From Candidatus Altarchaeales archaeon ex4484_96 (GTDB lineage Archaea; Altiarchaeota; Altiarchaeia; IMC4; QMZM01), in the NCBI GenBank assembly GCA_002254405.1, contig NJDH01000009.1, positions 1 to 22,822 on the forward strand: 22,822 bases of DNA. The letters run 5' to 3'. This document shows positions 14,848-22,137 of this stretch, piece by piece. How positions within the stretch are numbered: position 1 is the first letter of the stretch; every line of letters starts with the position of its first letter. The position numbers were made by a program, and so were the translations under genes. The notes under the pieces were generated by a model that worked only from the letters and a program-made list of their open reading frames with translations, did not search any database and was not told the DNA's origin.

Positions 14848-16310
14848 TGAGCAACTCACAAAATAAAATCAAAAAATTCGAGGATGAGGGATTGATACTC
14901 ACCTCCAGGGGATTGGAGAAGATAAGAGAAAGCCATCTGAATCCCGATGAGATAATAGAAAAAGCTAAAGAAAAAAACATGTGGCTGCTTTCAGATGAGT
15001 TCATAATAGAGTACATTCAACTGAAAGATAAACCAGTCAAGAAGACAAAAAAAATAGTAGCCAAGGAAAACGACTCCCAGCTTGAGATAGATGAGAACTT
15101 CGATGTGACAGGTAAAAGCACATGCGAGGGCAAGATAGAGGATTTCCTGGATTACTTCAACCAGAGATACGAGAACACGAAAAAGATTCTTTTAAACAGA
15201 CCCACCATGAGGTCCGCCATACCCATAAATATCCTCAAAAAGCAAAGCAAGAGCATTGACTTAAGTTTCGTCGGCATGGTATCTGATAAGAGAGAGAGCA
15301 AGAGAGGATTTAAATTCCTTGACCTAGAAGACCCTACCGGTGAAATCAGGGTGCTGATATCCAAAGACAGCCGCGAGCTAAATGATTTATTCGACAACAT
15401 ACTATTGGATGAGGTTATCGGGGTGGAAGGAAGGATACACAACGACCTTTTCATAGCCAAAACAATATATCAACCGGATTTGCCGATTAACCACAAAACC
15501 AACACCTCCCCCGAGGAGGTTAGCGCAGCCCTTATATCAGACATACACGTGGGGAGCTATCTTTTCCTGGAAAAAGAGTTTAGCTCTTTCATCGACTGCC
15601 TTAAACTCAACGGAAACAAGGAAAACAAGGATATCTTCGAGAAAATAAAGTATGTGGTGGTTGCAGGGGATTTAGTTGACGGGGTGGGCATCTACCCGAA
15701 CCAGGAAAAAGAGCTTTCCATCCCGGACATCTACAAGCAATATGATTTTCTCGCATCGCTTCTATCCGAGGTGCCAGATCACATTGAGGTGATTTTGTGC
15801 ATGGGCAATCACGATGCTGTGAGATTATCCGAGCCGCAGACAAGGCTCGATAAAGACATAGGAGCCCCGCTTTACGACCTGCCCAACGTTCATGTGTTAG
15901 GTAACCCCGCTATGATATCAATGCACGGGGTCAAGACCCTGGTATATCATGGAGCATCCCTTGACGGGATAATAGGAAGCCTCGCCAGATGCACATACAG
16001 CAGGCCTGAAATAGCGATGGTAGAGTATCTGAAGAGGCGTTATCTTGCCCCCAGCTACGGTAAAGCAAACATCGCACCGGAAAAAAACGACTATCTTTTC
16101 ATAGAAGAAATCCCAGACATATTCCACTGCGGACACGTTCACACAAATGGTTACATGAACTACAGGGGAGTCAAGGTCATAAACTCAGGCACCTTCCAGG
16201 CCAGAACCAGCTACCAAGAAGAACAAGGCCATATGCCAACACCAGGGAGGGTTCCCGTAATAAACCTACAGAGCCATGAGGTATCCATGGTACACTTCTA
16301 CGATGAATAA
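14847..16310 (+). CDS. polB: DNA polymerase D small subunit DP1 (3'-5' exonuclease)
   Basis: This 487-residue subunit of the archaeal replicative polymerase D carries the proofreading exonuclease, an Mre11-like calcineurin-type phosphodiesterase. Its order is an N-terminal helical domain (about 1-60), a charged Lys-rich linker (about 60-95), an OB fold (about 135-210, with SFVGMVSDKRESKRGFKFLDLED split over it) and the nuclease domain (about 225-487). Metal motifs are complete: SDIHVGS (D232, H234), AGDLVDG (D275), MGNHDAVR (N321, H322, D323), YHGAS (H368) and CGHVHTNG (H430, H432), so the exonuclease should be active. The DP2 start overlaps its stop (ATGAATAA at 16303-16310), coupling the two subunits. 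It follows the serA-like gene by 25 bp. Confidence 0.96.
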   Translation: MSNSQNKIKKFEDEGLILTSRGLEKIRESHLNPDEIIEKAKEKNMWLLSDEFIIEYIQLKDKPVKKTKKIVAKENDSQLEIDENFDVTGKSTCEGKIEDFLDYFNQRYENTKKILLNRPTMRSAIPINILKKQSKSIDLSFVGMVSDKRESKRGFKFLDLEDPTGEIRVLISKDSRELNDLFDNILLDEVIGVEGRIHNDLFIAKTIYQPDLPINHKTNTSPEEVSAALISDIHVGSYLFLEKEFSSFIDCLKLNGNKENKDIFEKIKYVVVAGDLVDGVGIYPNQEKELSIPDIYKQYDFLASLLSEVPDHIEVILCMGNHDAVRLSEPQTRLDKDIGAPLYDLPNVHVLGNPAMISMHGVKTLVYHGASLDGIIGSLARCTYSRPEIAMVEYLKRRYLAPSYGKANIAPEKNDYLFIEEIPDIFHCGHVHTNGYMNYRGVKVINSGTFQARTSYQEEQGHMPTPGRVPVINLQSHEVSMVHFYDE

Positions 16311-19300
16311 CAAGAAGTATTTCACGGAACTGAAAGAAAAAATCGACGAAGCATATCAGATAGCAAACGAGGCACGAAGGAAAAACTTCGACCCCGAAAG
16401 TGAAGTGGAGGCTATTCCGGCGGGCGATTTAGCAACAAGAGTTGAGGGGTTGGTTGGGCCCAAGGGCATAGCCCAGAAAATAAAAAAAGCCGGTAGAGAA
16501 AACCTGGAGGAGATAATAGATTACATATTATCCGATGAAACCAGCAACAGCGGGCAGGATATGGCGGGGAGGGTGGAGCAGGCCATAAGAACAACCCTGG
16601 CCATTATCACCGAGGGAGTTGTTGCAGCCCCAATAGAGGGGATATCAAAAATCGAGATAAAAAACAACCCAGACGGCTCACAGTACCTGTCCATATACTT
16701 TGCAGGGCCCATAAGAAGCGCTGGTGGAACAGCCCAGGGGCTTGCTGTTGTCGTCGGAGACTACCTCAGAAAAAAAGTCGGTTTAGCCCAGTACAGGCCA
16801 ACAAACGACGAAATCGAACGTTATGTAGAGGAGATAAGAATATACAACGACCGGGTGACTAGACTACAGTATCTTCCAAGAGAGGATGATATCAGGGAAA
16901 TCGTAAAAAACACATCAGTTTGCGTTGACGGCGAACCGACAGAAAAAAGAGAGGTCTCCATACACAGGGACCTGGAAAGGGTTGAAACCAACAGAATCAG
17001 GGGCGGAGTATGTCTTGTGCTGGCTGAGGGCATAGCGCAAAAGGCCCCTAAACTCATGATGCACGCCAAAAAGCTGGGATTAGAGTGGGGCTGGCTGGCT
17101 AACACAGCTAAAGGCAAAACAAGCTCCAAGAAGAAAAAAGAGGATAAAAAAATCAAACCAATAACAGGTTTCATGTCCGAGGTGGTCGGGGGCAGACCTA
17201 TTTTCTCTGCGCCCTCGTCCAAGGGAGGTTTTCGCCTGAGATACGGGAGAAACCGGGTCTCTGGCATAGCCGCTAAATCAATACATCCCGCAACCATGAT
17301 ACTGGTTGACGGCTTTATTGCCACGGGAACCCAGGTGAAAGTAGAACGCCCCGGCAAAGGCTGCATTATCACAGAATGCAGCACCATAGAGGGGCCGCTT
17401 CTCAGGCTGAAAAACGGTTCGGTTATTAGGGTGGAAAGCACATCTGTTGCGAGAGAATTAATTAATGAAGTCGATGAGATACTTTTTCTCGGCGACATAC
17501 TCGTGAGCTACGGTGATTTCCTGCAGACCAACACCAACCTGCACCCCGCAGGCTACTGCGAGGAATGGTGGGCTCAGGAGGCACTTAACGCCTGCGGTAA
17601 AATAAACACCGACGTAAAAGACCCAAACAAGGCGGTTGAATTATCCCTTAAACACGACATACCCCTGCACCCCAGATACACCTACCACTGGGAGGACATT
17701 GAAACCAAAGAGCTTGAATATATGGTTAAATGGCTTTTAGGGGGGGGGATAGACAAAAAAAAGGGTGAGCTTGTATTAGAGCCTAACCCGCAGGGGAAAA
17801 AAATACTGGAGAAACTGGGTGTCCCCCATCTAGTTGAAGCAGAAAAAATCAGATTAAACGAATATAAGCCTCTTCTTTACCCGGTGGGCGCGTTTGACGG
17901 GAAAAAACTAGACGCTAAAGGATTCATGGAGTCATTTAAGGGTTTCAGCGGGGTGAATGCATATGATTACGTTAACAAACACTCTCCCATCAGGATTAGG
18001 AAAAAAAGCGGCACCTATATCGGAGCCAGGATGGGACGCCCCGAGAAAGCCAAGGAAAGAAAGATGCAGCCAGCAGTGCATTCTCTTTTCCCGATAGGCG
18101 CCTCGGGAGGGAAAGAAAGGCTGATAAACGCATCATCGCAGAAAAACACAATAAACGTGGAAATAGCAAGATACTACTGCGACAGATGCCAAAGCCACGT
18201 ATACTCACCAGTGTGCCGCAGATGCGGGAATAAAACAACCCTAAAAAGAATCTGCCCCTCATGCAACATAGAAACCAAAAGAGATAAATGCCCTAGATGC
18301 AAGATAGACACCTTATCTTATGAGAAGATGGGAGTAGACATTAAATCGCTTTGGAGGGAGGCGATAAAAAAAGTAGGCAAACCAGGTAAAGTCAAGGGAG
18401 TTAAGGGTATGATATCAGAGCATAAGATACCTGAACCCCTGGAGAAAGGCATACTGAGGTCTAAAAACGACGTTTATGTATTCAAGGACGGGACCATAAG
18501 ATTTGATGCAACCGACGCCCCCATGACCCACTTCAAGCCTGCTGAGGTGGGAGTAAGCCCTGATAGGCTTCGATTATTAGGCTATGAAAAAGACTATAAA
18601 TGCAACAAGCTTGTAGACGAAGAACAGATTCTTGAGTTAAAGGCACAGGATGTTGTAATACCAGAGAGTGGGGCTTATTACCTGCTTCGGGTTTCCGCAT
18701 TCATAGATGACCTGCTGGAAAAATACTATGGACTAAATAGATTTTATAACCTGAAAAACGTGGATGAGCTAATAGGCCACATAATCATAGGTTTAGCCCC
18801 CCACACTTCCGCGGGGATAACGGGCAGGATAATAGGCTTTACTAAAGCCGATGTCTGCTATGCACACCCCTACTGGCATGCAGCTAAAAGAAGGAACGCC
18901 GACGGAGACGAGGACTCCATAATGCTGGCTCTTGACGCACTCATTAATTTCTCGCAGAAATACCTTCCAGAGAAACGAGGAGGCAAGATGGATGCGCCTC
19001 TTGTTGTTACAACGCTGATGGACGCAAGCGAGGTGGATGATGAAGCCCACAAGATGGAGATAGTTGATAAGTACCCGATTGAATTCTATGAAAAAACCTG
19101 GGATTTCGCTAACCCCACGGAGGTTAAGATAAAAACCGCAGGGGATGTATTAGAGAAAGACCCATTCAACAACCTTCTTTTCACGCACACAACAGATGAT
19201 GTAACAGGCCCGGTTTTAAAGTCACGCTACCTTAAACTATCGAACATGGCCGATAAAGTCGGCGCCCAGCTTAAAATAGCGGAAAAAATCAGGGCCATAG

Positions 19301-19641
19301 ACGAGAGGGTTGTAGCCGAGCTGGTGATAAACTCCCATTTTTTGAGGGACACCTACGGGAACCTCAGGGCCTTCAGCAGGCAGAAATTCAGGTGCGTGAA
19401 CTGCAATGCATCCTATCGTAGGATTCCGCTTGTGGGCAGGTGCACAAGATGCGGCGGCAAGCTTCTTTTAACCGTCACACAAGGCAGCATAGAGAAATAC
19501 CTTAACACCTCCATCAGGCTGGTCGAGAAATACGACTGCAGCCCGTACATGAAACAACGTCTGATGCTTTTACGAAAGGAAATAGACAGCCTGTTCATAA
19601 ACGACCTAAGCAGGCAGATAGCATTATCCGAGTTCATGTAG
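16303..19641 (+). CDS. polC: DNA polymerase D large catalytic subunit DP2
   Basis: This is the polymerase subunit, 1112 residues from the ATG at 16303, a normal length with no intein. A longer frame from 16276 adds nine residues; I reject it because 16303 gives the ATGAATAA overlap with DP1 and a typical N terminus. The catalytic RRNADGDEDS motif has Asp867 and Asp869, matching the essential pair of the two-barrel (DPBB) active site shared with RNA polymerases. Eight cysteines at about 626-666 (CDRC, CRRC, CPSC, CPRC) form two zinc modules, and FRCVNC/CTRC near 1029-1050 a third. The last residues, QIALSEFM, fit a PCNA-binding PIP box (Q-x2-L-x2-F-aromatic/hydrophobic). The convergent cupredoxin-like gene ends 5 bp downstream. 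Confidence 0.97.
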   Translation: MNNKKYFTELKEKIDEAYQIANEARRKNFDPESEVEAIPAGDLATRVEGLVGPKGIAQKIKKAGRENLEEIIDYILSDETSNSGQDMAGRVEQAIRTTLAIITEGVVAAPIEGISKIEIKNNPDGSQYLSIYFAGPIRSAGGTAQGLAVVVGDYLRKKVGLAQYRPTNDEIERYVEEIRIYNDRVTRLQYLPREDDIREIVKNTSVCVDGEPTEKREVSIHRDLERVETNRIRGGVCLVLAEGIAQKAPKLMMHAKKLGLEWGWLANTAKGKTSSKKKKEDKKIKPITGFMSEVVGGRPIFSAPSSKGGFRLRYGRNRVSGIAAKSIHPATMILVDGFIATGTQVKVERPGKGCIITECSTIEGPLLRLKNGSVIRVESTSVARELINEVDEILFLGDILVSYGDFLQTNTNLHPAGYCEEWWAQEALNACGKINTDVKDPNKAVELSLKHDIPLHPRYTYHWEDIETKELEYMVKWLLGGGIDKKKGELVLEPNPQGKKILEKLGVPHLVEAEKIRLNEYKPLLYPVGAFDGKKLDAKGFMESFKGFSGVNAYDYVNKHSPIRIRKKSGTYIGARMGRPEKAKERKMQPAVHSLFPIGASGGKERLINASSQKNTINVEIARYYCDRCQSHVYSPVCRRCGNKTTLKRICPSCNIETKRDKCPRCKIDTLSYEKMGVDIKSLWREAIKKVGKPGKVKGVKGMISEHKIPEPLEKGILRSKNDVYVFKDGTIRFDATDAPMTHFKPAEVGVSPDRLRLLGYEKDYKCNKLVDEEQILELKAQDVVIPESGAYYLLRVSAFIDDLLEKYYGLNRFYNLKNVDELIGHIIIGLAPHTSAGITGRIIGFTKADVCYAHPYWHAAKRRNADGDEDSIMLALDALINFSQKYLPEKRGGKMDAPLVVTTLMDASEVDDEAHKMEIVDKYPIEFYEKTWDFANPTEVKIKTAGDVLEKDPFNNLLFTHTTDDVTGPVLKSRYLKLSNMADKVGAQLKIAEKIRAIDERVVAELVINSHFLRDTYGNLRAFSRQKFRCVNCNASYRRIPLVGRCTRCGGKLLLTVTQGSIEKYLNTSIRLVEKYDCSPYMKQRLMLLRKEIDSLFINDLSRQIALSEFM

Positions 19642-19646
19642 TGCTC

Positions 19647-20009
19647 TCATTCAACAACAAGCTTGACGTACATATCGTTTACGTTTTTATCCTCCAGATA
19701 AAATGAACCCTTTATTGTTGGATTAAATGATTGATTTCTGGTGGAGGGTGTGCTCTTGTCAAGTCTATAGGGTAGATGCCAGTTAATCTTCAGTTCCTCG
19801 TTCATTAGAGTATGTGATTTAGGGTCCCAGTTCTCTAAAATAATTCTCACCTCCTCGCCTGCGCTCAGCCTAAGCTCTTCTGGTGTGAACTTGTTATCCT
19901 GTGCTATTATCTTGTAGGTGTTTTCCCCAAGGGTTGAGGTGGTTGTGGATTCAGTTGATGTGGTGCTGCCAGTGTTTGAGGAGATTGTTGAGGTTGAGCT
20001 GACGGTCAA
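19647..20009 (-). CDS. Degenerate cupredoxin-fold, Ser/Thr-linker lipoprotein-like protein, start probably lost
   Basis: The 120-residue frame reads from a TTG at 20009, but its coding character clearly runs further upstream: a Ser/Thr-rich linker and then a lipobox-like FSAC with Cys at 20100-20102. No ATG, GTG or TTG precedes that Cys before an in-frame TAA at 20139-20141, so the signal peptide is missing. After the linker, ENTYKIIAQDNKFTPEELRLSAGEEVRIILENWDPKSHTL resembles the first half of a cupredoxin, with one ligand-like His. The end (GSFYLEDKNVNDMYVKLVVE) lacks the usual Cys-His-Met copper ligands, so type 1 copper is unlikely. It was probably an anchored extracytoplasmic protein. It lies downstream of the OB-fold gene on the same strand and ends 5 bp from DP2. 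Pseudogene or assembly error is possible. Confidence 0.6.
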   Translation of the reverse strand: MTVSSTSTISSNTGSTTSTESTTTSTLGENTYKIIAQDNKFTPEELRLSAGEEVRIILENWDPKSHTLMNEELKINWHLPYRLDKSTPSTRNQSFNPTIKGSFYLEDKNVNDMYVKLVVE

Positions 20010-20029
20010 GGTAGAGGTTGAGCTTGGGG

Positions 20030-20449
20030 TTAGGGTGGTTCTCGTTGATGTTGTCTTCCTTGAATAGGTTGGTGAAGGCTGGTTAGGATCCTCAAATGTG
20101 CATGCCGAAAAAATAAGGTGAGGTTGGTTTGGGGGATGTTATTGCGGGCGATTTGCGGTTTAATCTTTTGCGGTCTTTTAATCAGCTCTATCTTGCCGTA
20201 TCTGCCTGATGAAACCTGCATCTCACCACGATATTGCTTGCACCATCCCTTCTTTAACACAATAAAATCGCCTTCCTGAAAAACATCCACCTCCTGGTTC
20301 CAAAGAGACAGTATACATTCACCTGATGCGTCTCTGGCTAATGCCGAGCAGACCCTGTTCTGGTTCCATTCCCTAACACCCTCGATAGATATTATCTCCA
20401 AACCCAGGAGGGGAACGGGCCTGTTTTCCTCCAGCTCTATGACCTCCAT
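20030..20449 (-). CDS. OB-fold nucleic-acid-binding protein (SSB/RPA-like), C-terminus possibly aberrant
   Basis: This 139-residue frame begins with a single OB fold (about 12-92): LLGLEIISIEGVREWNQNRVCSALARDASGECILSLWNQEVDVFQEGDFIVLKKGWCKQYRGEMQVSSGRYGKIELI. The pattern of a D-x-SG-x-I-x-L-x-LW strand, then F-x-x-GD-x-I and a basic and aromatic strand, is that of RPA/SOSS-B-like single-stranded-nucleic-acid-binding OB folds. The last 40 residues or so (from about 100) look non-coding, because they cover the lipobox and Ser/Thr linker of the downstream lipoprotein in another frame. The true stop may have been lost by an indel. A minus-strand TTTATATTA (20481-20489) can serve as TATA box. It could work in DNA repair or replication; no direct evidence. 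Confidence 0.7.
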   Translation of the reverse strand: MEVIELEENRPVPLLGLEIISIEGVREWNQNRVCSALARDASGECILSLWNQEVDVFQEGDFIVLKKGWCKQYRGEMQVSSGRYGKIELIKRPQKIKPQIARNNIPQTNLTLFFRHAHLRILTSLHQPIQGRQHQREPP

Positions 20450-20541
20450 TTTATCCGATAAAAAATATTATGTTAAGGTGTAATATAAACTTATGAGATT
20501 TTAAGCTAAAGATTTTATTTATGCTATGAAAATAGTATACC
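20450..20541. promoter_or_regulatory. Divergent promoter, OB-fold gene / esterase gene
   Basis: This AT-rich 92-bp gap separates two divergent genes. On the plus strand TTTTATTTA (20513-20521) is centred about 25 nt before the ATG at 20542, the expected position for a leaderless transcript. On the minus strand TTTATATTA (20481-20489) suggests initiation near 20459, giving a leader of about 10 nt. I saw no Shine-Dalgarno site for either gene and no clear operator. Confidence 0.45.
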
Positions 20542-21596
20542 ATGCGCAAACAATATGTCATCTGCCTGATTCTTCTGATGCTGGTTTCCGGCTGCATGAA
20601 AAAAGACGAATGCGATGAGGGGATATGCGAGATAGAGCAAAAAATAACTATTGAGAAAGGAGACTTTAGCTTTAGCATAGAACACGACGGCCTGGATAGA
20701 AAATACATTGTTTACGTGCCCACCTCATACGACGGCGAGCGAATGCCGCTTGTGCTGGCCATACACGGGGGCGCGGGTAATGCCGAAGACAGTATCAGGT
20801 ATTTCCAGCTGAATAATTTATCCGATCAAGAGGGTTTTTTTGTCGTCTACCCTGAGGGCACCGGGCCCCAAATCATGGGTAGAGTATACGGCTCATGGAA
20901 TGGGGGAAACTGCTGCGGACCCGCCTTGGACAATAACGTGGATGATGTTGGTTTTATCAGGGAGTTGATTGATAGGATAACCGATGACTACAACATAGAC
21001 GAGGAAAGAATATACGCAACAGGCATGAGCAACGGGGCGATTATGTCTTATGCATTAGCCTGCCACCTATCAGACAAGATTGCTGCCATCGCACCAGTGG
21101 GTTCCATAGGCCACTATAGGGAATGCATCCAGAATAGATTGGTTCCAGTGATGCACTTCACGGGACAAAAGACCCATGCGCAGAATACGGGGGCTGCGTT
21201 AACTGCACCGGCTGCGCTGCCAGAGTACTTCAAAGCCTGGGTGTGCCCTATGAACCAGAACACATGGATGTTGAATCGGTTCCCTTCTTTATCGAGGAAG
21301 GGAGGGACAGGAATAAATGCTTAAATGAAACCAAGGTAACCTACCAGCAGGGCAACGCCTCATGCATTACCTACCTGGGATGCGAGGCTGAGGTAAGCTT
21401 ATGCACGATAAATGGGATGGGGCATACCTGGCCGGGGCGGCAAACATACTCACCCAAGACCTGTGAAAGAAACCCGGACGGGATACTATGTAAGGCTTGG
21501 GTAGATAACATTGGAGCCCTAAACCAGGACATAAACGCAAACCAGGAAATCTGGGCTTTCTTTATGAAACACACACTAAACGAATCTATCGCCTAA
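20542..21596 (+). pseudogene. Extracellular lipoprotein esterase, PHB depolymerase/LpqC type, split by a frameshift
   Basis: The reading frame opens at 20542, and its conserved continuation lies in another frame that ends at 21596; restoring one base in the GGG at 21162-21164 joins them into about 351 residues. The start is a lipoprotein signal (basic RK, hydrophobic core, lipobox LVSGC with Cys18). The alpha/beta-hydrolase core follows: oxyanion AIHGGAG (73-79), VVYPEGTG, nucleophile GMSNG (Ser163), then across the frameshift FTG-TKDP (probable acid Asp), the Cys-rich CAEYGGCVNCTGC and GMGHTWPG (catalytic His). The family (polyhydroxybutyrate depolymerase, feruloyl and related esterases, LpqC) hydrolyses esters outside the cell. 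Without correction the first frame ends at 21324 without Asp and His and should be inactive. Its end overlaps the PEBP gene by 11 bp. Confidence 0.85.
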
Positions 21597-22020
21597 TGTA
21601 TCTGCCCAACAAAACCGCTTTGGCTATCGTATGCTCGCCTACTTTTTGCCTGAAATCCCCCATCGTAAGCTCATCGGTTATCATGGTATCCAGGGCATAT
21701 ACTGTGAAATAATACCTGTGAACCCCAGACGGCGGACAAGGACCCCCGTATTGTTTTCTCCCGAAGTGGTTTTTAACCTCTAAACCGCCCGGTATGCCAG
21801 CTCCCTCTTTTACCTCCGATACATCAGCCGGTATGTTATAAATCAGCCAGTGGATGAAATCACCCCCCGGCGCGTCAGGGTCCACGCAAGATAAGGCAAA
21901 CGAGCGGGTTTCATCTGGTGCATCACTCCAGCTGAGATGCGGGTTGATATCATCTCCGTCACAGCTATATTTCGCGGGAATCATCCCCTCATGCTCGAAA
22001 CTCTTGCTTTCTATTTTCAT
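21586..22020 (-). CDS. PEBP/YbhB-YbcL family protein (Raf kinase inhibitor-like)
   Basis: This 144-residue protein is a prokaryotic phosphatidylethanolamine-binding-protein homologue. It has CDGDDINPHLSW (20-31), the DPDAP motif (48-52) with HWLIYNIP, and GVHRYYFTVYALD; these form the ligand pocket that binds phosphate-containing groups. No signal peptide is seen, so it is likely cytoplasmic. I choose the ATG at 22020 because AAGGAGGTGAT (minus strand, 22025-22035), a full anti-16S complement, precedes it with ideal spacing; a longer frame from 22074 would add 18 residues across that site. Its role in prokaryotes is unclear. It converges on the esterase gene with an 11-bp overlap. Confidence 0.92.
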   Translation of the reverse strand: MKIESKSFEHEGMIPAKYSCDGDDINPHLSWSDAPDETRSFALSCVDPDAPGGDFIHWLIYNIPADVSEVKEGAGIPGGLEVKNHFGRKQYGGPCPPSGVHRYYFTVYALDTMITDELTMGDFRQKVGEHTIAKAVLLGRYIRR

Positions 22021-22024
22021 ATCA

Positions 22025-22035
22025 ATCACCTCCTT
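22025..22035 (-). promoter_or_regulatory. Strong Shine-Dalgarno site of the PEBP gene
   Basis: AAGGAGGTGAT on the minus strand is an 11-base match to the anti-Shine-Dalgarno end of 16S rRNA. Its GGAGG core is 8 bases from the ATG at 22020. It decides the start and stands out because many other genes here look leaderless. Confidence 0.85.
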
Positions 22036-22102
22036 ATTTTTTTCTTCAACCCCGCCTGCTGTAGGCAGAGACAAGACATTAAAGCAAACAAAAAAAAACG
22101 CA

Positions 22103-22121
22103 TATTATACAAATAAAAAAA
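22103..22121 (-). promoter_or_regulatory. PEBP promoter TATA and T-rich terminator-like tract after the oxidoreductase gene
   Basis: On the minus strand a T7 tract (22115-22121) lies 16 bp after the stop of the glutamate-synthase-like gene and resembles an archaeal T-rich terminator. It is followed by GTATAATA (22103-22110), a TATA box that would start a PEBP transcript with a leader of roughly 60 nt. A T9 tract (22090-22098) follows. Composition and spacing are the only evidence. Confidence 0.4.
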
Positions 22122-22137
22122 CAGGCATATAAGACAA

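Noticed and set aside
16276..16302. Upstream ATG giving DP2 nine extra residues
   Set aside because: The ATG at 16303 overlaps the DP1 stop as ATGAATAA and gives the usual N terminus; the extra residues overlap conserved DP1 coding sequence.
16821..17498. A 225-codon minus-strand open frame across DP2
   Set aside because: It is antisense to conserved DP2 sequence, shows no motif and has shadow-like composition.
22021..22074. 18-residue N-terminal extension of the PEBP protein
   Set aside because: A near-perfect Shine-Dalgarno site sits inside this stretch just before the ATG at 22020, and the extension has no family counterpart.
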